Positions 1-8,608 of a DNA stretch of 64,000 nt are shown here, one piece after another. The stretch's first letter is position 1. Each line of letters starts with the position of its first letter. The stretch covers positions 8,762 to 72,761 of the forward strand of contig JBGAHL010000028.1 in assembly GCA_044226205.1 (NCBI GenBank), written 5' to 3'. The stretch comes from M3007 sp044226205. Its GTDB lineage: Bacteria > Bacteroidota > Bacteroidia > Chitinophagales > Saprospiraceae. The notes beneath the pieces are model-generated. The model was not told the DNA's origin, did no database searches, and saw nothing but the letters and a program-made list of their open reading frames with translations. Both the position numbers and the translations under genes were made by a program.

Positions 1-823
1 AAATCTTTTTTCCAGCCGATCACCAGTCCTGCGCCTTCGGCGGTCAGGTAGATCACGTTGAACGTCTGGTCGCTCGCAATGGCCGATGCCTGGGCGCCTT
101 CGTAGCGGTACAAGGTTTTTTCAATGCCGATGTAAAGGCTGCCGTTGGCCACGGACAGGGCATTGACCGACACACCTGCGGGAAGGTTTTGCAGGGCGCC
201 CATCAGTTGCCAGCGACTGAAATCTGCCGGGTTTTCGTCGTCGACCGGAAGCCGGAACAAGCCTTCCTCGGTGCCTGCGTAGAGGTAGTTTTGGTAAATG
301 GCGAAGGAACGCACGGGCACGTCTGTAAAAGCTGTGTACTCCACCTCGGCGCGTTCAAGGTTGAGTTTGAGGATGCCGAATCCGCAGGCCAGGTAAGCGC
401 TTTTGCCCTCGAAGGCCATGTCGTACACCTTTTTGTCGCCGGTGATATTGGTGTTTTTGCGGATAAACGGCAGATTCACCACGGCCCCCGTGGAAGGATA
501 CCACAGATCGAGGTTGCTGTTGCTGTAAGCCAGGACGAGCGCGTCGGCCGATTTGCTGAAACGGACCACTCCCGTGCCCACATCGCTCAGGCCTTCCACC
601 TTGGTGAGGAAGCGCGGCGTGCGTTCGGCCTTGTCGATCTCCACGACGGCCCATTCGGTGGCGAAATACACCTTCGAATCGCTTTGCGTCACGTAAAGCG
701 CGCGCTGCCAGGGCAGGTGCTGTTGCCAGTCGCCTATTTTAAGGGACGGGAATTCGGGACTGATCTGAGCGGAAAGCGCGGCAGTAAAGCCGCAAAACAG
801 GAGGGTAAACAGACAAAGCCGCA
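1..823 (-). CDS. porZ: T9SS component PorZ-like beta-propeller protein (partial, C-terminus outside window)
   Basis: Minus-strand frame open from an ATG at 823 to the window edge, about 274 residues. It starts with a signal peptide (MRLCLFTLLFCGFTAALSAQ) and continues with propeller-like text, including the segments IGDWQQHLPWQRALYV, KVYFATEWAVVEID and LTKVEGLSDVGTGVVRFS. These match the start of PorZ, the T9SS surface protein that takes part in anionic-LPS attachment of cargo. Known PorZ has two more propellers and a CTD, which would lie left of base 1. It follows nadD by 69 bp on the same strand, so co-transcription with rbfA-nadD is possible. PorV and PorU are encoded in the same window beyond the islands, which supports the call. 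It could be another two-component-propeller protein, but the GLSDVG block makes PorZ the best choice. Confidence 0.75.
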
Positions 824-892
824 TGGTGTATGCTTCCGGTTGGTGAATCTGCTCTTTGGCGCAGCCGGGGCGAAAAAAGTTGCCTTGCGAAA

Positions 893-1468
893 TCAGGAAC
901 GGTACAAATTGCCCGACTCCAGGTATTCGAACACCGCTTCGGGCACCAGGTAGCGCACGGAGCGGCCCTTGCGCAGGCAGTCGCGAATGTAGGTGGCGGA
1001 AATATCGAGCAAGGGCGCTTCGCAGATTTTTACGCGCGGATGCGAGGCGAAAGGGCCCAGTTCGATGCCCGGACGGCGGTACACGTAAATATCGAAGCCG
1101 GCCAGCAGTTGCTCGTAGTTTTTCCACTGATCGAGGGTGGCGAGGTTGTCGCCGCCCATGATGAGCGCAAACTCGCGATCGGGATGTTTTTCCTTCAAAA
1201 ACGCCAGCGTGTCGATGGTGTACGAAGGCTGGGGTAGCCCAAATTCGACGTTCGAGGCTTCGATCAGCGGGTTGTCGCCGATGCCCAGCCGGGCCAGGTG
1301 CAGGCGGTCGAAGTCGCGCGCCAGCGATTTTTTGGGTTTCAGCGGATTATGCGGGCTCACCACCAGCCAGACCTTGTCGAGGTCGGTCTGTGTGGCCATG
1401 TGGTTGGCAATGATCAGGTGCCCCACGTGGATCGGGTTGAAGGAGCCGAAAAAAAGCCCGATTTTCAT
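893..1468 (-). CDS. nadD: Nicotinate-nucleotide adenylyltransferase
   Basis: A 191-residue NadD, which transfers AMP from ATP to nicotinate mononucleotide in NAD synthesis. The N-terminal nucleotidyltransferase motif GSFNPIHVGH (HxGH) is present near residues 8-17, and the C-terminal ISATYIR matches the family's ISSTxIR signature. Length is normal for the family. Its ATG overlaps the rbfA stop as ATGA (1465-1468), so the two genes are translationally coupled. The MGGDNL segment and the SFNPIH start are typical of bacterial NadD. Assignment is firm. Confidence 0.95.
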   Translation of the reverse strand: MKIGLFFGSFNPIHVGHLIIANHMATQTDLDKVWLVVSPHNPLKPKKSLARDFDRLHLARLGIGDNPLIEASNVEFGLPQPSYTIDTLAFLKEKHPDREFALIMGGDNLATLDQWKNYEQLLAGFDIYVYRRPGIELGPFASHPRVKICEAPLLDISATYIRDCLRKGRSVRYLVPEAVFEYLESGNLYRS

Positions 1469-1836
1469 TGGTGCATTTTCTCGTCTTCGTCCTGAACGCG
1501 GTTGAGCAGGTCCTGTACGCGGTACATTTCATCGACGGTGTCGTCGAGGAAAAACTCGATATCCGGCATACGGCGCATTTGTTTGCCGATTTTGGCGGCC
1601 AGTGCCTGGCGCAGGTGGAGGTGGTTGTCTTCGAGTTCGAGGATCACTTCCTGTTTGTTTTCGGTGCCGTACACGCTGATGTAGATTTTGGCCACGAGCA
1701 GGTCGGGCGTCATCTTGACGTTGGTGACGGTGACGAGTTTGTTGCGGCCGTAGATGTTGCTGCCTTCTTCGGTGAGCAGCATGCCGAAGTAGCGTCGTAT
1801 GAGTTCGCCGACTTGTTTTTGGCGGATACTTTCCAT
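1465..1836 (-). CDS. rbfA: 30S ribosome-binding factor A
   Basis: A 123-residue RbfA, a cold-shock-associated 16S rRNA maturation factor with a type II KH fold. The family opening is recognisable (MESIRQKQVGELIRRYF), followed by the VTNVKMTPDLLVAKIYISVYG strand region and RMPDIEFFLDDTVDEM near the C-terminus. The frame extends 26 residues upstream, but that part has no family similarity, so the ATG at 1836 is taken as the start. It is first in the rbfA-nadD(-porZ) minus-strand group. The 290 bp between it and tRNA-Lys must hold divergent promoters. Confidence 0.93.
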   Translation of the reverse strand: MESIRQKQVGELIRRYFGMLLTEEGSNIYGRNKLVTVTNVKMTPDLLVAKIYISVYGTENKQEVILELEDNHLHLRQALAAKIGKQMRRMPDIEFFLDDTVDEMYRVQDLLNRVQDEDEKMHQ

Positions 1837-2064
1837 GATGTAGAATTTGACAGGTCCGGGAATTGGGTTCGAGGTGTCGGGGTTGGTTGAGGCAAACGTT
1901 TTTGTCGTTTGCAAAGTGTGCTGAAAGTAGCGTCAAAACCCCGAATGGGAAAAAATAGTTTGTCGCCGAGGGCAAATTTACGGGCATTGCCGAAACAAAT
2001 TTTGCCTTGGAGGGGTTAAAAGCCCGTCTTTCCAAATTTTTATTGGAAAAACTTTTTCCGCCTG

Positions 2065-2096
2065 TTGGAGATTCGTTGAAAATGCGCGTATCTTTG
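2065..2096 (+). promoter_or_regulatory. Probable tRNA-Lys promoter
   Basis: A Bacteroidetes-type -7 box TAnnTTTG is present as TATCTTTG at 2089-2096. A TTG at 2065-2067 is a candidate -33 element, 21 bp upstream. The start site would fall about 25 bases before the tRNA. This is pattern matching against the known consensus, not a mapped start. Confidence 0.5.
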
Positions 2097-2127
2097 CCGC
2101 GCTTTTTTAGAAAGCAGGCGTTTGCCA

Positions 2128-2200
2128 GATCCCGTAGCTCAGTCGGTAGAGCACTTGACTTTTAATCAAGGAGTCATGGGTTCGAGTCCCATCGGGATCA
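2128..2200 (+). tRNA. tRNA-Lys (anticodon UUU)
   Basis: A 73-nt cloverleaf: acceptor stem GATCCCG pairs with CGGGATC, discriminator A2200, D-loop GTAGCTCAGTCGGTAGAGC, anticodon stem CTTGA/TCAAG with loop CTTTTAA, and T-arm ATGGG-TTCGAGT-CCCAT. The anticodon TTT is at 2161-2163. CCA is not encoded. The gene is intact although its 3' half is the integration site of two islands; the incoming islands rebuilt the 3' end. Confidence 0.97.
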
Positions 2201-2201
2201 C
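2155..2201 (+). repeat. Left attachment site (tRNA-Lys 3' end, copy 1)
   Basis: These 47 bases, from the anticodon stem to one base past the tRNA, are repeated identically at 15322-15368. The last 24 bases (2178-2201) also recur at 27063-27086. This is the classic mark of tyrosine-recombinase insertion into a tRNA 3' end. It is the left boundary of island 1. Confidence 0.9.
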
Positions 2202-2211
2202 TTTGATTTTC

Positions 2212-2249
2212 AACGGCTTAGCCGACATGGTTCGTTTAAGCCGTTTTTC
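2212..2249 (+). terminator. Rho-independent terminator after tRNA-Lys (island 1 copy)
   Basis: Stem AACGGCTTA (2212-2220) pairs with TAAGCCGTT (2237-2245) and is followed by a short T run. It lies 11 bp beyond the tRNA, inside the island, so it replaces the native terminator now displaced to 27093. Confidence 0.65.
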
Positions 2250-2264
2250 ATTTGCATACAATTT
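2250..2264. repeat. Candidate recombinase arm site, island 1 left end
   Basis: ATTTGCATACAATTT here is identical to 15187-15201 near the right end of island 1. A second partial copy (ATTTGCATA) follows directly at 2261-2269. Sharing of a 15-mer between the two ends of one island fits arm-type binding sites for its integrase; this is inference. Confidence 0.45.
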
Positions 2265-2460
2265 GCATATTTTGTTGATCATATGGGCAAAATCCTTTGA
2301 TTTCTCGCCTTCCTTTTAGCACTGGAAAGTTAGTCTTCCCCTTCGTTTTGGATTTGCTACCGGTCATCGGGTTGAGCGTGGAGACGGCGGAAGTAGCGAC
2401 GTGGTTGCCAATGTCCATTCTGTTTTGTACTACCGTGTTTTAAACCGTCCTTTGCATCGG

Positions 2461-2793
2461 ATGAAATGGTTTTGCCACATTTTTAGCCTTTACTTACTCA
2501 CCCTGTCCTGCCTCCCGTGCAGTGATGGAGGGCATGACCATGTAAGGCAAGCCGCTGGAACACCCGCCCATTTTACCTCGGCCAACAGCTTTCCTGAACA
2601 TACCCAGTGCGACGATACCTGCTCTCCTTTCTGCGGCTGCCATTGTTGTTCGGTTACATTCACGATTCGACTGCTCCCCGCTTTTGAGTTTCAGAAGATC
2701 ACGCTCCTTGGAAAGAAGCGTATTTTCCCCAACCTTTCCTTCCGGGTAAATGATGTGGCGCTCGCCATTGAACACCCTCCTCAACTCGTTTAG
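2461..2793 (+). CDS. Small Cys/His-rich protein, DUF6660-like
   Basis: A 110-residue protein starting with a hydrophobic signal-like stretch (MKWFCHIFSLYLLTLSCLPCSD). It is followed by a His/Cys-rich middle with HDHVRQ and the cluster CDDTCSPFCGCHCC. Small proteins of this layout (LSCxPCSD, then CxPFCxCxCC) are known beside CzcA/CusA efflux genes in Bacteroidetes and are annotated DUF6660; I recall this and cannot search it. Position directly upstream of the RND gene suggests a periplasmic metal-binding or metal-sensing accessory role (inference). The frame runs up to a GTG at 2401, but the ATG at 2461 sits right before the signal peptide. Confidence 0.65.
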   Translation: MKWFCHIFSLYLLTLSCLPCSDGGHDHVRQAAGTPAHFTSANSFPEHTQCDDTCSPFCGCHCCSVTFTIRLLPAFEFQKITLLGKKRIFPNLSFRVNDVALAIEHPPQLV

Positions 2794-2903
2794 CAAATCC
2801 TTCTTTAGGATTTTTGACTGCCTGCCCCGATGTTTCGGGGCAAGGCTTCTCGCCGTCTTGTTTACTGACGCTGCGGCTATTTGCTAATCGAAATTCAAAA
2901 TTC

Positions 2904-5900
2904 ATGTTTGATAAAATCATTGCCTTTTCCATTCGGAGAAAGGCCTTCATTGGTATATTGACCCTTGCACTGGTGGCATGGGGTATTTGGTCTGCGTTGC
3001 GACTACCCATTGACGCCGTGCCGGACATCACCAACAACCAGGTGCAAATCATTACTCAAGCCCCTTCACTCGGCGCGCAAGAGGTGGAGCAATTCATCAC
3101 CGCTCCGATTGAACTTGCTTTGAGTAACATTCCCGACGTGCTGGAAAAGCGTTCCATTTCCCGCTCCGGCATATCGGTTATTACGATCGTCTTTCGCGAC
3201 AAAACGGATATTTATTGGGCAAGGCAACAGGTGGGCGAGCGACTGAAAGAAGCCGAAAGCCTTATTCCGCAAGGCATGGCGGAGCCAACGCTTGCCCCCA
3301 TCACGACCGGTCTGGGTGAAATTTATCATTATGTCATCCATACCAAACCGGGCTTTGAAAACAAATTTTCCGCTACTGATCTGCGCACTATTCAGGACTG
3401 GATCGTGCGCACTCAACTTGCCGGTACGGAGGGCCTGGCGGAGGTCAGCGGTTGGGGCGGCTTTGTGAAGCAGTATGAAATCGCGCTCGATAACGACAAG
3501 TTGAACGCCCTCGGCATCACCATTCCCGAAATTTTCGAGGCGCTGGAAAAGAACAACGAGAACACCGGCGGCTCGTACATCGAGCAACGCAGCAATGCCT
3601 ATTTCATCCGGGGTTTGGGGCAAGTCAAATCTCTGGCAGACATCGAGCGCATTGTCGTCAAAAACGTCGGCAGCATCCCTGTGCTGGTGCGGGATGTGGC
3701 CACGGTGCAGTTCGGCACGGCTACCCGGTACGGCGCTGTCACGCGCAACGGCGAAGGCGAAGTGGTTGCAGGCATCGCGCTGATGCTGAAAGGTGAAAAT
3801 TTCAACCAGGTCATCAAAAACGTAAAAGAGCGAATGGTGCAAATCCAAAAATCGCTCCCGGAAGGCGTGGTCATTGAGCCGTTTATTGACCGCACGGAAT
3901 TGGTCGGACGCGCCATCAGCACGGTTGAAAAAAACCTGATGGAGGGCGGCCTGATTGTCGTTTTTATCCTCGTTTTACTGCTCGGCAATCTGCGGGCCGG
4001 GCTGATCGTCGCATCGGTCATCCCGCTTTCTATGCTGTTTGCGCTGGCATTGATGCGGCTTTTCGGCGTTTCGGGAAACCTGATGTCGCTTGGTGCGATT
4101 GATTTCGGGCTGATTGTGGACGGGGCGGTGATTATCGTGGAAAGCGTGGTGCATCGAATTTTTGCCAGCAAGCACCATCACGTCGGGATTGCCCGGCTTT
4201 CTCAAGAACAAATGGACGGTGAGGTGCGAGCCAGCGCGAGCCAGCTCATGAACTCCGCAGCGTTCGGGCAAATCATTATCCTGATTGTCTATTTGCCTAT
4301 CCTTTCCCTGACCGGCATCGAAGGGAAAATGTTCGGCCCGATGGCACAGACGGTGGCCTTCGCGATTTTGGGAGCGGCTTTGTTGTCGCTGACCTGGGTG
4401 CCAATGGCTTCCGCTTTGTTTTTGAGCAAAAACACGGAACACCGTCGCAACGTCTCTGACCGTATCATGGATTTTTTCCATCGGGTGTACGCACCGCTTT
4501 TGGAACTCGTGCTGCGGTTCAAAATAATTGTTGTGCTGGCTGCCGTTGCACTTTTTGCATTCAGTTTTTGGGTGTTCGGTCGAATGGGTGGAGAGTTTAT
4601 CCCAACGCTTGAAGAGGGAGATTTGACCGTTGAAATCAGTATGATGCAAGGCACTTCGTTGTCGCAAGTGGTCGAAAGTTTCGGTAAAGCAGAGAAGATT
4701 TTGAAAGCGCAATTCCCGGAAATCAGGCAGGTCGTCACCCGCATCGGCAGTGCCGAAATCCCCACGGACCCCATGCCTATCGAGCGAGGCGATATGATGG
4801 TTTCGATGAAACCGAAAGAGGAATGGACAAGCGCACATAACCGCGAGGAAATGCAGGAAAAGATGGAAGAAGCCCTTGCCGTGTTGCCCGGCGTGAACGT
4901 CGAGCTCACCCAACCCATGCAAATGCGTTTCAACGAATTGATGACCGGCATAAGGCAAGACGTTGCCATTAAAATTTACGGCGACGACCTGGACATCCTG
5001 ACCGAAAAAGCCAATGAAATCGCCAAACTGATCGCCGGTGTGCCGGGCGTTGGCGAGCCGCAGGTGGAAAGAGTCACCGGCCTGCCTCAAATTTTGGTGG
5101 CTTACGACCGCGATAAAATCGCTCAATACGGCCTGAACATTTCGGACGTGAACATGATTTTGAAAACGGCATTCGCCGGAAACGTGACGGGCGTGGTTTT
5201 CGAGGGTGAAAAACGGTTTGAAATGGTGGTGCGCCTCAAACGCGAACTGCGGGAAGACATCGCCAACATCGAAAACCTATACATTCCCCTACCCTCCGGC
5301 AACCGCGTCCCGCTTAACCAGGTCGCCAAAATCGAATTCAAAGAAGCCCCCGCGCAAGTCTCGAGAGAGGACGGGAAGCGGCGGATTTATGTCGGTTTCA
5401 ACGTCCGCGGACGCGACGTGGAAAGCGTGGTGAAGGACATCGAACCGATTTTGAATGAGAAATTCAAACTGCCGTCCGGCTATTTCACGACTTACGGCGG
5501 GCAATTCCAGAACCTCCGGGAAGCGCAAGCGCGTCTTTCGGTGGCCGTTCCGGCGGCATTGCTGCTGATTTTGGTGCTGCTGTATTTCGCCTTTCGGTCG
5601 GTCAAACAATCACTGCTGATTTTCACGGCCGTCCCGCTTTCCGCTATCGGCGGCATTTTTGCCCTTTCGTTGCGCGGGATGCCGTTTTCGATTTCGGCCG
5701 GTGTGGGTTTTATTGCCTTGTTCGGCGTGGCAGTGCTGAACGGCATTGTCCTGATCGGTTATTTCAACCAGTTACAAAGCGAGGGCATCGCCGATATTTA
5801 CGAACGGGTGCGGCGCGGTACGCGGGTGCGGCTTCGCCCCGTGATTATGACTGCTGCGGTTGCTTCGCTCGGTTTTCTGCCGATGGCGCTGTCCACGAGC

Positions 5901-7262
5901 GCCGGAGCGGAAGTGCAAAAGCCCCTGGCAACAGTTGTGATTGGGGGCCTGGTGTCAGCAACTTTTCTAACGCTGCTCGTTTTGCCTGCGCTTTACATTT
6001 TGTTTTCCAGTACAATTCACAAACTGGGCAAGCCCAAATCTGCCGCTGTTTTATTCCTGCTCGCCGGGCTTGTTTTTGGAAATGCCAATGTTGCTTTTGC
6101 TCAAAACACGGTCGTTTCACTCGACGACTGCCTGCAAATGGCGCAGCAAAACAACTTCGTTTTGAAAGGTGCAACGCTCGAAATTCTGCAAAACCGGGCC
6201 TCGGAAGGCACGGCAAGAGACGTAGGCAAAACCAGTCTTTCCATCACACAGGACGCCACAAGCGGCGGAAACATCGACAACAGTGTGGGTATCGTGCAAA
6301 ATTTTGCCTTGCCCGCAACATACCGAAGCCGAGCGGAAACCCTGCGGCAACAAACTGCTGTCAGCGAAAAGGCTCTTGCCGTTGCACAAAATGATTTGCT
6401 CCGTGATGTGAAAGCAGCCTATTTCAACCTTGTTTTTTATCGGGAGAAAATCCGTTTGCTCGATCAGCAGGACAGCCTTTATGAGGACTTCGTGAGCCGG
6501 GCCGAACTGCGCTACCGAACCGGCGAGACCAGTTATCTGGAAGTCCTGTCCGCTCGAAACAAAGAGCAGGAAACTCATCTGTTGCTCCGGCAAGCCGAAC
6601 AGGACGCCCTCGTTTGGCAATTGGAATTACAACGCCTGCTGGTCACCACCCAAACGCTGGTTCCGGCGGATGCGGCTTTGCCAAAATTGCCGCTGCCTCC
6701 CGATCCGACCACGGTGCAAAACCCGTTGCTCGCTTATTATCAGCAAAAGGTGGGCCTCGCGGCGGCGCAAGCAAATGGCGTCCGCAAGGAGCAATTGCCG
6801 GAGTTCAGCGCCGGGTATTTTCATCAATTGATTCTGCCCTGGTATTCGGAAAAACGCCCCTATTCAAACATTGGTTTTGCCGGTGTACAGGTAGGTGCGA
6901 GTGTGCCGCTTTTCAATAAAAAGCCATTCCGGGCGCGGTTGGAAGCGGCGCAAATCGCCGGAAACATTGCTCAAAACGACTTGCAAATGGCGCAAAATGA
7001 CCTTCAGGCCCGCTACAATCAGGCATTTGCCGAAACCCGAAAATGGCAGGGCGCGCTTGGTTTTTACGAAGAAACGGGTTTGAAGCAAGCCGATGAAATT
7101 CTGGGAATTGCCCAAACAGCCTATACAAAAGGCGAAATCGGCTATGTCGAATTTATCCAGAGCACCAGTCAGGCTGTCGGTATCCGGCTCGGCTATATCG
7201 AGGCGCTGAACCGCTACAACCAATCCATTCTTCAACTCAACTATCTCAAAGGAGGCAACTAA
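2904..7262 (+). CDS. CusA/CzcA-type heavy-metal RND efflux pump fused to a TolC-type outer-membrane domain
   Basis: A 1452-residue protein. Residues 1 to about 1045 are a complete heavy-metal RND pump: N-terminal helix, two large periplasmic loops, and the TM4 proton-relay segment DFGLIVDGAVIIVES near residues 400-414. Other typical RND segments are LPIDAVPDITNNQVQI and LEEGDLTVEISMM. From about residue 1065 the sequence is an outer-membrane efflux protein (SLDDCLQMAQQNN, then long coiled-coil helices ending in QSILQLNYLKGGN). Between them, SAAVLFLLAGLVFGNANVAFAQ looks like a retained TolC signal peptide. Pump-TolC fusions are known in Bacteroidetes. The partner adaptor starts 2 bp downstream, giving a full tripartite pump in two genes. 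Substrate is likely a divalent cation (Zn, Co, Cd) or Cu/Ag; it cannot be fixed from sequence alone. Confidence 0.93.
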   Translation: MFDKIIAFSIRRKAFIGILTLALVAWGIWSALRLPIDAVPDITNNQVQIITQAPSLGAQEVEQFITAPIELALSNIPDVLEKRSISRSGISVITIVFRDKTDIYWARQQVGERLKEAESLIPQGMAEPTLAPITTGLGEIYHYVIHTKPGFENKFSATDLRTIQDWIVRTQLAGTEGLAEVSGWGGFVKQYEIALDNDKLNALGITIPEIFEALEKNNENTGGSYIEQRSNAYFIRGLGQVKSLADIERIVVKNVGSIPVLVRDVATVQFGTATRYGAVTRNGEGEVVAGIALMLKGENFNQVIKNVKERMVQIQKSLPEGVVIEPFIDRTELVGRAISTVEKNLMEGGLIVVFILVLLLGNLRAGLIVASVIPLSMLFALALMRLFGVSGNLMSLGAIDFGLIVDGAVIIVESVVHRIFASKHHHVGIARLSQEQMDGEVRASASQLMNSAAFGQIIILIVYLPILSLTGIEGKMFGPMAQTVAFAILGAALLSLTWVPMASALFLSKNTEHRRNVSDRIMDFFHRVYAPLLELVLRFKIIVVLAAVALFAFSFWVFGRMGGEFIPTLEEGDLTVEISMMQGTSLSQVVESFGKAEKILKAQFPEIRQVVTRIGSAEIPTDPMPIERGDMMVSMKPKEEWTSAHNREEMQEKMEEALAVLPGVNVELTQPMQMRFNELMTGIRQDVAIKIYGDDLDILTEKANEIAKLIAGVPGVGEPQVERVTGLPQILVAYDRDKIAQYGLNISDVNMILKTAFAGNVTGVVFEGEKRFEMVVRLKRELREDIANIENLYIPLPSGNRVPLNQVAKIEFKEAPAQVSREDGKRRIYVGFNVRGRDVESVVKDIEPILNEKFKLPSGYFTTYGGQFQNLREAQARLSVAVPAALLLILVLLYFAFRSVKQSLLIFTAVPLSAIGGIFALSLRGMPFSISAGVGFIALFGVAVLNGIVLIGYFNQLQSEGIADIYERVRRGTRVRLRPVIMTAAVASLGFLPMALSTSAGAEVQKPLATVVIGGLVSATFLTLLVLPALYILFSSTIHKLGKPKSAAVLFLLAGLVFGNANVAFAQNTVVSLDDCLQMAQQNNFVLKGATLEILQNRASEGTARDVGKTSLSITQDATSGGNIDNSVGIVQNFALPATYRSRAETLRQQTAVSEKALAVAQNDLLRDVKAAYFNLVFYREKIRLLDQQDSLYEDFVSRAELRYRTGETSYLEVLSARNKEQETHLLLRQAEQDALVWQLELQRLLVTTQTLVPADAALPKLPLPPDPTTVQNPLLAYYQQKVGLAAAQANGVRKEQLPEFSAGYFHQLILPWYSEKRPYSNIGFAGVQVGASVPLFNKKPFRARLEAAQIAGNIAQNDLQMAQNDLQARYNQAFAETRKWQGALGFYEETGLKQADEILGIAQTAYTKGEIGYVEFIQSTSQAVGIRLGYIEALNRYNQSILQLNYLKGGN

Positions 7263-7263
7263 A

Positions 7264-8511
7264 ATGACCGCATCATATAAAATTTTCAATCTGCTTTTAC
7301 TGGCCGCCTTCGGCGTCAGTCTCTCCCTTTTTCCTTCCTGCAAATCGGGGGCGGATAAACCCGAATCTGCCACGGCCGAAAGTGAAAAACATGAAGAACC
7401 CGCAGCGGGCGAAGCCCTCGAACTCACGCAGGCTCAAATGAAGGCTGTCGGAATTGAGATTGGCGGCATCGAGCAAAAAAACTTGCACTCGGTCGTGCGG
7501 GCAAGCGGCCAGCTCGAAGTGCCTCCGCAAAATAAAGCCGACGTGACTACGCTGGTTGGCGGCGTCATCCGCCAAATCAACGTCCTGGAAGGTGCGACCG
7601 TCAGCAAAGGGCAAACGCTTGCCCTGCTCGAAAACCCGGATTTCCTGAAACTTCAACAGGAATACGCCGCTACCAAAAACGCCTTCGCTTACACCGAACA
7701 AGAGTACCAAAGACAAAAAGACCTCGCTACCGGGAACGCCGGGACGGGCAAGGTTTTTCAGCAGGCCGAAGCCAATTACCGGGTGGAAAAATCCAAAATA
7801 GCTGGTCTCGAAAGGCAATTACAACAACTTTCTATCAATCCTGCTGCCGTGCTGAATGGCAACTTCGCCACCCAAATTCCGGTCAAAGCGCCCATTGGCG
7901 GGACTGTAAGCCACATTGCCGCCAAAATCGGGACGTTTGCCGAGCCGGGCAAACCGCTCATGGAAATTGTAGACAACTCCCAAATCCATTGTGATTTGCT
8001 GGTGTATGAAAAAGACCTATTCAAAGTGAAGGTCGGTCAAAAGGTCAATTTCGTGCTAACCAACCAAGCCAACCAGCAGATTTCCGGCCAGATTTACGGG
8101 GTAAACCAGTCTTTCGAGAATGAAAGTAAAGCGGTGGTCGTCCATGCCCGCATTTCGGAAGCACACCGGCTGCGGCTTATTCCTGGGATGTACGTTTCAG
8201 CACTGATTGACGTGGGCAACCAAACGGTGGCTGCTTTGCCCGTGGATGCCGTCGTGCAAGCGGAAGGGAAGACCTATGTTTTTATTGTAGCCGAAGAGGG
8301 GGAAAAGCACGAAGAGAAAGGTGAAAAAGAAGCGGGTGAGGCTTCCGATCAAACCCTGCATTTCCAAAAAGTAGAGGTGGCAACGGGTGTTTCCGAATTG
8401 GGTTACATCGAAATTATGCCGGTCGATGAAATACCGGACGGGGCACGGGTGGTGACGAAAGGCGCATTTTACTTGCTGTCAAAAATGAGCGGCGGCGGCG
8501 AGGAAGAGTAA
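7264..8511 (+). CDS. RND efflux periplasmic adaptor (CzcB/CusB-type lipoprotein)
   Basis: A 415-residue membrane-fusion protein. The lipobox LFPSC puts the lipid-anchored Cys at residue 26. Two barrel-sandwich halves (GGVIRQINVLEGATVSKGQTLALLE and VKAPIGGTVSHIAAKIG) flank an alpha-hairpin of about 70 residues, and a beta-barrel follows. A charged His/Glu-rich linker (EEGEKHEEKGEKE) lies near residues 343-358. It links the inner-membrane pump to the outer-membrane channel. The start is 2 bp after the pump stop, and the Shine-Dalgarno-like AAAGGAGG (7248-7255) lies within the last pump codons, so the two genes are coupled. Confidence 0.93.
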   Translation: MTASYKIFNLLLLAAFGVSLSLFPSCKSGADKPESATAESEKHEEPAAGEALELTQAQMKAVGIEIGGIEQKNLHSVVRASGQLEVPPQNKADVTTLVGGVIRQINVLEGATVSKGQTLALLENPDFLKLQQEYAATKNAFAYTEQEYQRQKDLATGNAGTGKVFQQAEANYRVEKSKIAGLERQLQQLSINPAAVLNGNFATQIPVKAPIGGTVSHIAAKIGTFAEPGKPLMEIVDNSQIHCDLLVYEKDLFKVKVGQKVNFVLTNQANQQISGQIYGVNQSFENESKAVVVHARISEAHRLRLIPGMYVSALIDVGNQTVAALPVDAVVQAEGKTYVFIVAEEGEKHEEKGEKEAGEASDQTLHFQKVEVATGVSELGYIEIMPVDEIPDGARVVTKGAFYLLSKMSGGGEEE

Positions 8512-8542
8512 CATTGATTTTCTGATAAACTTAACAATCACG

Positions 8543-8587
8543 CCGGGGCGGTTGGGGCGGTATGCCATTCTGCCCTAACCGCTCCGG
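8543..8587 (+). promoter_or_regulatory. Hairpin between adaptor and P-type ATPase genes
   Basis: CCGGGGCGGTTGGGGC (8543-8558) pairs with GCCCTAACCGCTCCGG (8572-8587), 16 bp with two G:T-type positions. There is no strong T run, so it may be an attenuator or an RNA-stability element rather than a full terminator. Confidence 0.4.
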
Positions 8588-8608
8588 TTTGGTTCTCAAT
8601 AATTTTCC

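Noticed and set aside
2122..2319. 65-codon frame over tRNA-Lys (and a similar one at 15322)
   Set aside because: It reads through the tRNA gene or its duplicated 3' end and the terminator. No protein is expected.
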